This document shows, one piece after another, positions 43,977 to 52,206 of a DNA stretch of 64,000 bases. Below the pieces are notes generated by a model. The model was not told the origin of the DNA and searched no databases. It worked only from the letters and a program-made list of their open reading frames with translations. The DNA lies in assembly GCA_965215715.1 (NCBI GenBank), contig OZ244129.1:2418001-2482000 (forward strand). Direction: 5' to 3'. Every line of letters begins with the position of its first letter. Position 1 is the first letter of the stretch. The stretch comes from HXMU1428-3 sp965215715 (GTDB lineage: Bacteria > Pseudomonadota > Alphaproteobacteria > Rhizobiales > HXMU1428-3). Position numbers and translations under genes: made by a program.

Positions 43977-44213
43977 TCACGGGTCTTCTGGTTCATAAAA
44001 CTCAGCGTCTAGATCGTCCAATTTCTCTGCCATAAACTTGCGGGCATCTGTAATGGCTTGGTTATAATGAGAGGGCCCAATTTTATTCATCATGAACTCT
44101 ACCAGGGTTTGCGCCTGGAATGGGCTTAGCTCTTCTTCAAATTCAGATTTGTAAAAATCTATCAAGGATTGGGTGATTTCATTTTTTCTGTCATCACTTA
44201 GATTTATGGGCAT
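43977..44213 (-). CDS. DUF2164 family protein
   Basis: A 78-residue protein matching DUF2164 through LSDDRKNEITQSLIDFYKSE, a central Phe/Met-rich helix and IGPSHYNQAITDARKF. It is short, soluble and acidic at the end. The function is unknown. The start at 44213 is chosen because the family begins at MPINLS; the frame is open further but overlaps the upstream regulator. It lies 26 bases after that regulator and is likely in one transcript with it. Confidence 0.88.
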   Translation of the reverse strand: MPINLSDDRKNEITQSLIDFYKSEFEEELSPFQAQTLVEFMMNKIGPSHYNQAITDARKFMAEKLDDLDAEFYEPEDP

Positions 44214-44239
44214 GGTGTCTCTTGATTTGGCATGGGGGT

Positions 44240-44884
44240 TTATTTTTTTAGGGCCCGAAAACGGCAACAATTCCCGCCTCTTACAACGCATTCGCTTTGC
44301 TCAATTTGCACACCGGTTAATCGCGAAATAAGCGCAATGTCTAGAGCGCAAACCTCTTCATGTTCTTTAGCCAAGTCGTGAAAGACGCAATTGTGGGCCT
44401 GGATTTCGATCTCCCTTTGGTCGGCAGATGGTACGCATTCAGATTCATACCCCAGCTCACCTAGAATGTTCGATACCTCTTGGAACAAAGCTTGGCTTTC
44501 AAGCCCTTTTGTACGCTCTATAAAGTCTTGAGCCAGGACGCTGCCGAGCTCATCAAGACTGGCGCGCAATTCGTCTGAGCCTAGTTTGTTTTTCACAACA
44601 CCGATTAGTAAATTGGCAAACAAGGCGTAATGTTTTGGGAAAAAATCTCGCCCCTGTTCTGTTAGACGATAGGTTTGGCTTGGTCGCCCTTTGGTTTGGG
44701 CGATGGTGGCCCGCTCTATTAATCCATCTCGCTCCAGGGCCATCATATGTTGATAGGTGGCATTGCGTGAAATGCTCAAGGTCTTGGTAAGGGCTTCAAC
44801 AGGCAAGGGCGCATTCGCCTGCAATAAGGTCTGCAGGATCCGTTTTTGCGTGGTACCTAAATTTCTTTCAGACAGTACTGTCAT
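44240..44884 (-). CDS. COG2345-type transcriptional regulator with Cys cluster
   Basis: A 214-residue regulator. The N-terminal winged helix-turn-helix (about 8-80; LPVEALTKTLSISRNATYQHM and KGRPSQTYRLTEQG) is of the ArsR/SufR kind. The C-terminal domain holds Cys residues spaced CX12C, then X19-C, then X6-CC, in the context NCVFHDLAKEHEEVC typical of COG2345 proteins, some of which (SufR) carry an iron-sulfur cluster. It may sense redox or iron-sulfur state; this is inference. It faces the DUF2231 membrane pair across a region with an inverted repeat over a promoter. Confidence 0.85.
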   Translation of the reverse strand: MTVLSERNLGTTQKRILQTLLQANAPLPVEALTKTLSISRNATYQHMMALERDGLIERATIAQTKGRPSQTYRLTEQGRDFFPKHYALFANLLIGVVKNKLGSDELRASLDELGSVLAQDFIERTKGLESQALFQEVSNILGELGYESECVPSADQREIEIQAHNCVFHDLAKEHEEVCALDIALISRLTGVQIEQSECVVRGGNCCRFRALKK

Positions 44885-44992
44885 GTGGGGCCTTTGATTT
44901 CATCATCTTTGTCGAGTTTATTTCATGATCCTTACCAAATGATCATTATCGCTTGCTGTTTTCATAAAATAGGCTTATTCTCTGTTTTTTTC

Positions 44993-45040
44993 AACTTTGT
45001 AATGAAATTAATTGACAAAGTTTATTTATGGACCTATTGT
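44993..45040 (+). promoter_or_regulatory. Promoter with candidate operator
   Basis: TTGACA at 45012-45017 and TATTGT at 45035-45040 are 17 bases apart, a good sigma-70 promoter for the membrane pair. AACTTTGT (44993-45000) and ACAAAGTT (45015-45022) are exact inverted repeats with a 14-base gap; the right arm covers the -35 box. The divergent COG2345 regulator is the obvious candidate to bind it. Confidence 0.6.
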
Positions 45041-45072
45041 TCCTTTGCTGTTTCACAAATTGGGAGAACGAT

Positions 45073-45420
45073 ATGCTTGTTTATGCAATAATCTTTTTTG
45101 CCGTGGCCGCTCTTGGTGGGTTGGTTTTGGCCAGTTCCGTTTTAAGAGGAAAATTTGCCCCTTGGGCCTTGTCATTGTTGCACGCTGTACTTGGTGCGGC
45201 TGGACTGATCTTGGTCCTCAAAACATTGATGGAGGGGGAAGAGCGGATTTTCACCGCTTTTGTCATTCTCGTCATTGCCGCCCTTGGTGGGTTTTATTTG
45301 GCGTTTAAACATCTCAAACAAGAAATTGCGCCTAAAGGATTGGTTATTGTCCATGCAGGGGCCGCGGTGGCTGGTTTTGCTTTGCTGGTTACCATGGTTT
45401 ACATCCACAACTTAACTTAA
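45073..45420 (+). CDS. Small four-helix membrane protein
   Basis: A 115-residue protein made almost wholly of four membrane helices (about 2-20, 32-50, 60-78, 90-110). Glycine-rich repeated segments VAALGGLVLASS and IAALGGFYLAFK make the two halves look like an internal duplication, and each half is followed by a basic loop and a His in LLHAVLGAAGL or IVHAGAAVAGF, which could bind heme or a metal. I do not recognise the family. GGGAGA upstream supports 45073. The DUF2231 gene follows 13 bases later. Confidence 0.8.
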   Translation: MLVYAIIFFAVAALGGLVLASSVLRGKFAPWALSLLHAVLGAAGLILVLKTLMEGEERIFTAFVILVIAALGGFYLAFKHLKQEIAPKGLVIVHAGAAVAGFALLVTMVYIHNLT

Positions 45421-45433
45421 AGAGATCTGTTTC

Positions 45434-45892
45434 ATGCGTTTTTTGGGACATCCTTTGCACCCGTTGCTGGTTCATTTTCCCATTGCCTTTTGGGTGCTGG
45501 CGAGCCTGTGTGATGTTTTAAGCATTACCGGTGCTAGCTATTCTTTCGGTCTGAGTGAACTGGGATCCTTATCTGGCTTATTTCTATTGCTGGGTTTGGG
45601 GTTTGCCTTGGCCGCAATGATGGCTGGATTGATGGATTTAAGTGATGTTCCTGAACATGCTCAAGGCGATGTCAATCTTCATCTGTTGTGCATGGGTGGA
45701 GCTTGGGTTGCCTATCTCAGCGCACTGATAACCCGCCTGGATGGGGCCACTTGGCCCCTCCCTCTCCCCGGAGGGTTGTCTGTTGCGCTGAGTATCGTTG
45801 GCCTTGCTCTTTTAGGGATTGGCGGCTGGTACGGTGGCCAGTTGGTTTATAAGCATGGAACGGGCGTGAACTCCTCATCTCAACAAAAGTGA
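45434..45892 (+). CDS. DUF2231 membrane protein
   Basis: A 152-residue integral membrane protein matching DUF2231: it starts FLGHPLHPLLVHFPIAFWVL, with the conserved His residues in the first helix, and has four helices in all, with a second His pair around HAQGDVNLHLLCMGG. The His pattern suggests heme b or another cofactor in the membrane; the function is not established. It is translated right after the small four-helix protein and likely works with it under the divergent regulator. Confidence 0.9.
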   Translation: MRFLGHPLHPLLVHFPIAFWVLASLCDVLSITGASYSFGLSELGSLSGLFLLLGLGFALAAMMAGLMDLSDVPEHAQGDVNLHLLCMGGAWVAYLSALITRLDGATWPLPLPGGLSVALSIVGLALLGIGGWYGGQLVYKHGTGVNSSSQQK

Positions 45893-46045
45893 TTTTTTAA
45901 TTTATTTACTGAATTCAGGTTTATATAGAATTGTTTTTATTTATTTTTTCATCTTCCCTTTATCTTTGAGAATTCATCCCTATATAATGCTCAGGCGGTC
46001 TTTTCAGGCCGCTCAAGAACAATATTTTTAGATTGGGAGTGAGAC

Positions 46046-46498
46046 ATGGGATTATGGGATTTTGCCGCTGATATTGGCCATAAGCTGTTTGGGTCTGAAG
46101 AAGAAGGCGGGGATAAAATTAAAGAACATATTGAAGAGAGCAACCCTGGCGTTGAGAACCTTGAAGTTGAGGTCAAGGATGGGGTGGCTCACATTAAAGG
46201 AGAGGCCAAAGACCAAAGCGCTTTGCAAAAGGCAGTGTTGATGGCTGGTAATATTTTTGGCATTTCTGAAGTCAAGGCGGCTGAGCTGAAAGCGCCAGAG
46301 GCGACAAAAGAAGATGAAGATGTGGTTTATTATGAAGTGAAAAAAGGCGATAGCCTTTGGAAAATTGCCGCCAATACGCTTGGCAATGGCGCCCGGCATA
46401 ATGAGATCTTTGAAGCCAACCGAGAAGTGATCCGTGATCCGGATTTGATTTTTCCTGGCCAGAAATTGCGCATTCCTGGCGGACAGGCTGTGGGATAA
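46046..46498 (+). CDS. BON and LysM domain protein, Kbp/YgaU type
   Basis: A 150-residue protein without signal peptide. A BON domain lies at about 28-85 (IEESNPGVENLEVEV, VAHIKGEAKDQ) and a LysM domain at about 99-147 (YYEVKKGDSLWKIAANTL, DLIFPGQKLRIP). E. coli Kbp of this layout binds potassium in the cytoplasm; other roles relate to the cell wall. GGGAGTGAGAC upstream supports 46046. A strong terminator follows, so it is probably a single-gene transcript. Confidence 0.93.
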   Translation: MGLWDFAADIGHKLFGSEEEGGDKIKEHIEESNPGVENLEVEVKDGVAHIKGEAKDQSALQKAVLMAGNIFGISEVKAAELKAPEATKEDEDVVYYEVKKGDSLWKIAANTLGNGARHNEIFEANREVIRDPDLIFPGQKLRIPGGQAVG

Positions 46499-46525
46499 AA
46501 CAGTTTTTATATTAAAAAAAACCAC

Positions 46526-46557
46526 GAAGGGTCTTCGCTCAAGAAGACCCTTTTTTA
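46526..46557 (+). terminator. Intrinsic terminator after the BON/LysM gene
   Basis: AAGGGTCTTC, loop of about five bases, then GAAGACCCTT and TTTT. A GC-rich stem of about ten pairs followed by six T in all. Confidence 0.9.
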
Positions 46558-46612
46558 TGGTGTCTTGAGATGCAAAACAGCTGCCAAAAGACAATCAAGA
46601 GATCTCTCATCT

Positions 46613-48295
46613 TTATTGTGCGGGAATCTGAAATTGAGCATTCAAGGCTTTCAGGATGCGGGCATCACGGCCATAGATATCATTATAAAAGCGTATCTGG
46701 CCTTTAAAGGAGGGGTCAACTGTCCAGTACAATATGGCTACCGGCAACTTCTTTGTTAAGTTTACACGGTGCCTTTCCCCTTTGGCTATGGTTTGCTTCA
46801 CTTTTTCAGGGGACCATCCATTGCGGTTTGCTAATATTAACGCCGCCAGTTTAGCGGGATTTTTCACCCTGATGCAGCCATGGCTAAAAGCCCTTTTGGT
46901 TTTACTAAATAGACTTTTACCAGGGGTGTCATGCAAATAGACATTGTGACGATTGGGAAATATGAATTTAACCCGGCCCAGAGCGTTTTTAGGCCCCGGC
47001 TTTTGCACAATACGATAGGGAAAAGAGCGCCCAGAGACTTGCTGCCAATTGATCGAGGTGGGCGCAACGGTTTTGCCATTTGAGGCAACAAGCTTGTAAT
47101 TGTTATTGGTCAAAAACTGAGGGTTTTTTCTAAGTTTGGGGAGCATCTCATTACGGGTGATGCCGGGCGGGACGTTCCAATTTGGGTTAAAGACGATATA
47201 TTCCATTTGATCTGAAAAAATCGGTGTTTTGTGATAGGTTTTGCCAGTTATCACTTGGGTGAGCCAAACAGGTTTGCCATTCAAGATGAGATGCAAATAA
47301 AACCCGGCGATATTGACTATAACCAAATCTTTTTTCTGAATTAATGAGCGCAGGGCCCAACGGGCGCGTTCCATGTTGACCCTGACTTGGTCAACACGCT
47401 TTTTAGGAGAAACGTTGAGCGCTTTTAATGTTCTGGCCCCGATAACCCCATCATTATCAATGCCGTGATTTTGCTGAAATTGGCGCACCAGCTTTTCTAA
47501 ATCGGGATCGTATACTTTTGAGTCTGAAACAAAAGCTGCTTGAAAGCCATGAACCAATGTGAGGCGTTTTCTCAATTGAGGCACTCTTGGATCGCTTGCT
47601 CCTGGTTTTAAGGGCGGGCCATCGGCAATCACTGGCCAGTCAGCTAAATTCGCATTGTCGGTATAAATTTTTAAAACCCGCTGCAAGCCTTGATAATAGG
47701 GGTGGTTGATCCTTACCTTCTCAACTAGTGAGCGAATGGTGTTTTCTTTGATGGCTTTGGCAATGACTTGTTCTGGGGTCCCTGTTGGTAAGTTTGGGTC
47801 TTGTTCGGGCAAGAGATGTTTAAAATTCCAATTTGGGTCAAGCTTGTTGGGGCTGAGCTTGCCAAAGTATAATTGATAGAGCAGGCCAACATAAGCATCG
47901 GTTAATATAATGTCTTGCTGGTCTGGTGTTAATTTTGGCGGGGCTTCATTTGACAAAACCAGCCCCAGGGCTTGGCCATGAAAATCTTTTCGTAACAATC
48001 CATCCTGCCAACATTGACCGATCAAACGTTTAAGCTCTAGAACAGTTTGAGGGTTGGTCCATATGCGCTGAAAATTTAAAGCGGTATAGAATTTTTTTAA
48101 AAAATTGGGGGCTATAATTTGATTGTTTGCAATGTTTGGCTTTTTGTCGGCAAATCCTTCAACATAGTGTTTTATGGTTTGCTCAGATTCTTCCAGCGCT
48201 GTGGCCTGCTTTGTTGAACAAAATACCAGCAATAGAATAAGCGTTATTTTTTTCAAACTGTTTTCTTTTTTTCGTCCTTGCCAGGCTTTTTGCAT
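46613..48295 (-). CDS. L,D-transpeptidase, YcbB/LdtD type
   Basis: This 560-residue enzyme forms 3-3 cross-links in peptidoglycan or attaches proteins to it. A signal sequence (about 14-33) is followed by a scaffold domain, a PG-binding segment (VRQFQQNHGIDNDGVIGARTLKALN, shown in part here as VRQFQQNHGIDNDGVIGA) and the YkuD catalytic domain, whose HGCIR motif contains the nucleophile near Cys474. The order and size fit YcbB/LdtD. Convergent with the LysM gene across a terminator. Confidence 0.93.
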   Translation of the reverse strand: MQKAWQGRKKENSLKKITLILLLVFCSTKQATALEESEQTIKHYVEGFADKKPNIANNQIIAPNFLKKFYTALNFQRIWTNPQTVLELKRLIGQCWQDGLLRKDFHGQALGLVLSNEAPPKLTPDQQDIILTDAYVGLLYQLYFGKLSPNKLDPNWNFKHLLPEQDPNLPTGTPEQVIAKAIKENTIRSLVEKVRINHPYYQGLQRVLKIYTDNANLADWPVIADGPPLKPGASDPRVPQLRKRLTLVHGFQAAFVSDSKVYDPDLEKLVRQFQQNHGIDNDGVIGARTLKALNVSPKKRVDQVRVNMERARWALRSLIQKKDLVIVNIAGFYLHLILNGKPVWLTQVITGKTYHKTPIFSDQMEYIVFNPNWNVPPGITRNEMLPKLRKNPQFLTNNNYKLVASNGKTVAPTSINWQQVSGRSFPYRIVQKPGPKNALGRVKFIFPNRHNVYLHDTPGKSLFSKTKRAFSHGCIRVKNPAKLAALILANRNGWSPEKVKQTIAKGERHRVNLTKKLPVAILYWTVDPSFKGQIRFYNDIYGRDARILKALNAQFQIPAQ

Positions 48296-48544
48296 TTTAA
48301 ACTTTCTCGATCAATCCTTGAAGAATGCCCCGCTGCTATTGGCCTATGTCATTTATTTAAGCCACTAAGACGGCTTAGCTTCATAAATTTAAGTATGCTC
48401 TTTTGTCTCTTATAGTAGCATTATTCCCTGCCTTGACAATGCGAAAGACCCCACCTTCCCTCTCGTACCTTTCACAACGAAAAGCTCTCAATGGAAAGTA
48501 AGGCCTTTGATTTGATCTTATTGGTTCTGTAAATAACTGGCTGA

Positions 48545-49378
48545 TTAAAACATGCCATTGTTGTGGGGCATTTGTTCTGGAATGTCTTGGATTACATCCC
48601 AATGCTCAACGATTTTGCCTTCGCGTACGCGAAATAGATCGAAAAAAGCTTTTGGTTTGCCGCCAATTTCTCCTTCGCTTTGGGTCATAACAAAATTGCC
48701 CTCGGCCACAATATTGTGCATCTTTTTATAAGAAAATGAAATTTTCTGTTTTTGTAAGTGCTTTAAAAAGGCGCCTAACCCTTCCAGACCGTCGGCTATG
48801 GCTGGGTTATGTTGATGGTATGTTTTGCCAATATAGGTGGTGATCTGATCAGCTTTGCCAGCGATTAAAATATCTTGGATAAAATTGGTAACCAACTGGC
48901 GATTTTGATCTGTCTTTTCTTTGTCTACAATTTGGGTTGGCCCGTCCAACATGGATCGACTACTTACCGTTTTTGATATGAAAGCTTGGCTACCATCCCA
49001 ATGTTCAACAATTTTGCCATCTTGGAAACGAAACAAGTCAAAGACGACCAATTTTCCTCCCATTTTATATTCGCTCTGGATGGCAACAAGATCGCCATCT
49101 TGCAAAATTCGAATGGGCTTAATGGTCGTTGGTGTTTTTAACGTCTTTAAATAATCAACAAATTTAAGCAATCCTTGTTGGCCATCTTCAGCCATTGGAT
49201 TGTGTTGGATATAGTCTTTTGCCACATGTTTTTGGATGTAGCTTTTATCAGCCTTTAGCAAGCCTTTTAATAATAAATCGGTTGCTATGGTCTTATTGGT
49301 GTCTTGGGCTTTTGCAATTGTGCTGATTATGGCTATAAAAAGCACGGATAAAAAAGTGAGATATTTTAAGCTGTTCAT
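48545..49378 (-). CDS. Exported protein with two SnoaL-like domains
   Basis: A 277-residue protein with a signal peptide (about 1-25, ending AKA) and two copies of a SnoaL/NTF2-like fold, at about 28-140 and 150-275. Each copy repeats the same landmarks: HNPMAEDG or HNPAIADG, DGDLVAIQSEYKMGG or EGNFVMTQSEGEIGG, FDLFRFQDGKIVEHWD or FDLFRVREGKIVEHWD. A tandem duplication is clear. The catalytic role is unknown; single-domain relatives are called SnoaL-like aldol-type enzymes. The ATG at 49378 has AAAGGA upstream. A divergent HxlR regulator lies beside it. Confidence 0.85.
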   Translation of the reverse strand: MNSLKYLTFLSVLFIAIISTIAKAQDTNKTIATDLLLKGLLKADKSYIQKHVAKDYIQHNPMAEDGQQGLLKFVDYLKTLKTPTTIKPIRILQDGDLVAIQSEYKMGGKLVVFDLFRFQDGKIVEHWDGSQAFISKTVSSRSMLDGPTQIVDKEKTDQNRQLVTNFIQDILIAGKADQITTYIGKTYHQHNPAIADGLEGLGAFLKHLQKQKISFSYKKMHNIVAEGNFVMTQSEGEIGGKPKAFFDLFRVREGKIVEHWDVIQDIPEQMPHNNGMF

Positions 49379-49463
49379 CAAAACTTTCCTTTGATCTATC
49401 TTTGCCCTTCATTTGGAAATGGTGCGCAAATGAAGGGCAAAGCGTGTGGTTGTTTGTTAACTG

Positions 49464-49521
49464 TTGACGAACTTATCCTAACTTAGTTACTATTAGGAAG
49501 TAGGCACTTTTTAGTAACTAA
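49464..49521 (+). promoter_or_regulatory. Promoter and inverted-repeat operator for the HxlR gene
   Basis: TTGACG at 49464-49469 and TACTAT at 49488-49493 are 18 bases apart. TTAGTTACT (49483-49491) and AGTAACTAA (49513-49521) are exact inverted repeats; the left arm overlaps the -10 box. A spacing of about two and a half turns between arm centres fits a dimer or a pair of dimers of the HxlR protein. Autoregulation is likely. Confidence 0.6.
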
Positions 49522-49534
49522 TGAAAAATTGATA

Positions 49535-49948
49535 ATGATGAAAAAAAACTCTTCTCAACTCAGACCCCTGAGCATTGCACCTGAGGCGTTTTACGATCAA
49601 AGTTTATGCCCTGTTCGGCATGTGCTTAGCGTGATTGGTGATAAATGGAGCCTTTTGGTGATTATCCATTTAAAATTTGGGCAACACCGCTTTAGTGAAT
49701 TGCAAAGGGCTTTGCCAGACATTTCTCAACGTATGTTGACGCAAACTTTGAGGAAGTTAGAGCGCGAGGGCCTTGTCTCCAGACACGTTACGCCAACCAT
49801 TCCCCCCAGAGTGGATTATGAACTGACAAAATTGGGGAGTTCGCTGTTAAAGCCTTTGGAGGGGCTTTCTAACTGGGCGATGAAAGCGCGACAGGATATT
49901 GAGCGCGCACGCAAACTGTATGACAAAAAAAAGAACAAGGGGATTTAG
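49535..49948 (+). CDS. HxlR-family transcriptional regulator
   Basis: A 137-residue winged-helix regulator. The family core is complete: CPVRHVLSVIGDKWSLLVI with the N-terminal Cys, FSELQRALPDISQRMLTQTLRKLEREGLV, and a C-terminal helix. The conserved Cys in SLCPVRH is the residue that senses electrophiles or oxidants in studied members. ATG at 49535 or 49538 is likely the start. It is divergent from the tandem SnoaL gene and probably controls it. Confidence 0.93.
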   Translation: MMKKNSSQLRPLSIAPEAFYDQSLCPVRHVLSVIGDKWSLLVIIHLKFGQHRFSELQRALPDISQRMLTQTLRKLEREGLVSRHVTPTIPPRVDYELTKLGSSLLKPLEGLSNWAMKARQDIERARKLYDKKKNKGI

Positions 49949-49963
49949 TCCCTTGTTCTTTTT
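49930..49963 (+). terminator. Intrinsic terminator after the HxlR gene
   Basis: AAAGAACAAGGG (49930-49941) pairs with CCCTTGTTCTTT (49950-49961), followed by T. The stem overlaps the end of the coding region and its stop codon. The A-rich left side could serve the convergent pyk gene as well. Confidence 0.85.
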
Positions 49964-49993
49964 CATTTGTAATTTTTACCGAAATAAAGTGCC

Positions 49994-51430
49994 TTACCCA
50001 CCCATATTTCCATCATCCCCAACAAAGGCGATGCGCAACATATTGGTGGCCCCTGGTGTGCCTAAGGGAACACCAGCGGTGATAATGACGCGTTGGCCAG
50101 GTTTGGCAAAGCCTTCTTGGTAGGCAATGCGGCAAGCTTTATCGACCATGTCATCCAGATCTTCAGGATCTTTGGTGAGCACACAGTGTAGCCCCCATGT
50201 CAGGGCCATGCGGCGCCCGGTTGTGGCAATGGGGGTTAACGCCAGAATGGGCCGGTTTGGGCGTTCTCTGGCCACACGCACGCCTGTTGACCCGGAAGAT
50301 GTGTAGCAAATGATTGCCGACAAATTTAAGGTTTCAGACACCGCATCTACGGCTGCGGCAATCGCATCTGGCCCGGTGGGCTCTGGCGGCGTTTGATAGG
50401 TGCGCACCGCATCTTTATAAAGTGCGTCTTGCTCAACTTCTTGGGCGATGCGGTCCATGGTTGCCACCGCTTCGGTTGGATATTGGCCAGCTGCTGATTC
50501 AGCTGACAACATAACGGCATCAGCCCCATCAAACACGGCACCGGCAACGTCAGAGACTTCAGCCCGGGTAGGGACTGGTGCTGAAATCATTGATTCTAGC
50601 ATTTGTGTTGCAATGACAACTGGTTTGCCCGCTTTCCTGGAGGCATAGGTTATGCGTTTTTGCAAGCCAGGCACTTGTTCAACCGGCATTTCAACACCTA
50701 GGTCACCGCGGGCCACCATAAGCCCGTCAGAGACCTCGATGATGTCATCCAGCCATTTAATGGCCGATGGCTTTTCCAGTTTTGCCAAAATCGCAGCGCG
50801 GCCTCTGGCATGTTTTCTGGCCTGGGCAATATCTTCTACCCGTTGGACAAAAGACAGGGCGATCCAATCAATGCCTTGGTTAACGGCAAATTCAAGGTCA
50901 GCAAAATCTTTCTTCGTCATAGCCCCCATTGGCAACAAGCTGTCAGGCAGGCTAACGCCTTTGCGGCTGGAAAGAGTGCCAGCTGTTTTGGCTTTGGCTG
51001 TAATTTTTTTGGCCCCAGCGCTGATCACCTGGAGGGTCATCTTGCCATCGTCGATTAACAAACGATGGCCATTTTCAACCCCTTTGAAAATCTCAGGGTG
51101 AGGCAGTGGTATGCGCTTTGAGGTGCCCTCTTCTTCTTTTTGGTCAAAGACGACTTCATCGCCAATTTCCACTTTGAGTTTATCGCCTTTGATGGGCCCA
51201 AGGCGCAATTTGGGGCCTTGAAGGTCCACTAAAATGCCAATTGGCCGCCCGGCTTCGGCTTCGACCTTGCGAATGGCCTGGGTTAGCTCTTTCATTTTCT
51301 CATGGCTGGCATGACTCATATTAATGCGAAAAACATCAGCGCCGGCATTAAACAAGCGCTCGATCATTTCTGGCGAGTCACTGCTGGGGCCGAGGGTTGC
51401 GAGGATTTTAACCCTGCGGTTGCGTATCAT
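49994..51430 (-). CDS. pyk: Pyruvate kinase
   Basis: Pyruvate kinase makes pyruvate and ATP from phosphoenolpyruvate. The protein has 478 residues from this start. Key segments are KILATLGPSSDSP, FRINMSHA, the K-containing VMVARGDLGVEMP active-site stretch, and CVATQMLESM-like VIATQMLESMI. The C-terminal domain is complete. The start at 51430 gives the usual MIRNRRVKI N-terminus and has AGGA upstream; an ATG at 51463 overlaps the upstream gene. Position next to DUF1036 is common in rhizobia. Confidence 0.96.
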   Translation of the reverse strand: MIRNRRVKILATLGPSSDSPEMIERLFNAGADVFRINMSHASHEKMKELTQAIRKVEAEAGRPIGILVDLQGPKLRLGPIKGDKLKVEIGDEVVFDQKEEEGTSKRIPLPHPEIFKGVENGHRLLIDDGKMTLQVISAGAKKITAKAKTAGTLSSRKGVSLPDSLLPMGAMTKKDFADLEFAVNQGIDWIALSFVQRVEDIAQARKHARGRAAILAKLEKPSAIKWLDDIIEVSDGLMVARGDLGVEMPVEQVPGLQKRITYASRKAGKPVVIATQMLESMISAPVPTRAEVSDVAGAVFDGADAVMLSAESAAGQYPTEAVATMDRIAQEVEQDALYKDAVRTYQTPPEPTGPDAIAAAVDAVSETLNLSAIICYTSSGSTGVRVARERPNRPILALTPIATTGRRMALTWGLHCVLTKDPEDLDDMVDKACRIAYQEGFAKPGQRVIITAGVPLGTPGATNMLRIAFVGDDGNMGG

Positions 51431-51443
51431 TGGTTTTTTCCTG

Positions 51444-51974
51444 TTATTTTTTTCCGTTTTCATCCGGATATTTTAATCTGACTGTCCAGTCATCCTCATT
51501 TTTAGTATCTATTTCAAAAAATCCAGTGCGCTTATAGCCGCGCTTGACACAATCTTTCACCCCAAAGACAGTAAAAGCTTTATCTGTGGTACACATTGTG
51601 TCTTTGCCGGACCATTCACCGCCTCTATCATAGTCAACAGCATGAACGTAATAATAACGCGCGATAAGCTTGCCTTTTAATAAAACCTCGCAGGTGTTTG
51701 AGGCCACATTCCACCAACCTTCTGTGGCCCAGCGGTCTTTTTCGCGATAGCCTATGGCGACGCCAACCCGGCTGGATGTGGTGTTGCACAGCTTTAATTC
51801 AGCTTTGGCGGATGAACTGGCCCCAACAAGAGCGATGAAAGCTAAGCTCATTGTCATTAGACCAACAAAAATACCCTTATAAAGCTTGGAAGCAGATTGG
51901 TTGCGGTCAATAAGAGGGTTCAGATTTTGCATTTCATTAACCATATGTTTTTGGTTTACACGGGGGTGCTTCAC
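51444..51974 (-). CDS. DUF1036 family exported protein
   Basis: A 176-residue protein with a hydrophobic signal or anchor segment at about 34-58 (ending SSAKA) and a DUF1036 domain: LKLCNTTSSRVGVAIGYRE, EGWWNVASNTCEVLL, YYYVHAVDYDRGGEW. Three Cys in the domain could form disulfides in the periplasm. The function is unknown. Met11 (51944) or Met15 (51932) may be the real start, since the first 14 residues have no clear ribosome site. It ends 13 bases before the pyk start chosen here. Confidence 0.88.
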   Translation of the reverse strand: MKHPRVNQKHMVNEMQNLNPLIDRNQSASKLYKGIFVGLMTMSLAFIALVGASSSAKAELKLCNTTSSRVGVAIGYREKDRWATEGWWNVASNTCEVLLKGKLIARYYYVHAVDYDRGGEWSGKDTMCTTDKAFTVFGVKDCVKRGYKRTGFFEIDTKNEDDWTVRLKYPDENGKK

Positions 51975-52206
51975 ACGAAGCTGTTCGGTTTAATTTAAAA
52001 GGTTCTGGTCTGATTGAAAAGAGTGAAACAAACGAATGTATTTCTTGGTTTATATTTTGTGGTTTATCTCTTAACATTGCGTTTTTTTGAGGGTTTGATT
52101 TGCGACCTCAATTATCTTTAGCTGATATATTACATGACACTTTTAGCATGACATGACAAGACGTGCATATTTATTTTAACTTTAGACCTTAATCAATGGG
52201 ATTTTT

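Noticed and set aside
45012..45308. Cys/Trp-rich 98-residue frame
   Set aside because: It is an out-of-frame reading of the four-helix membrane protein gene, which has a proper start and ribosome site.
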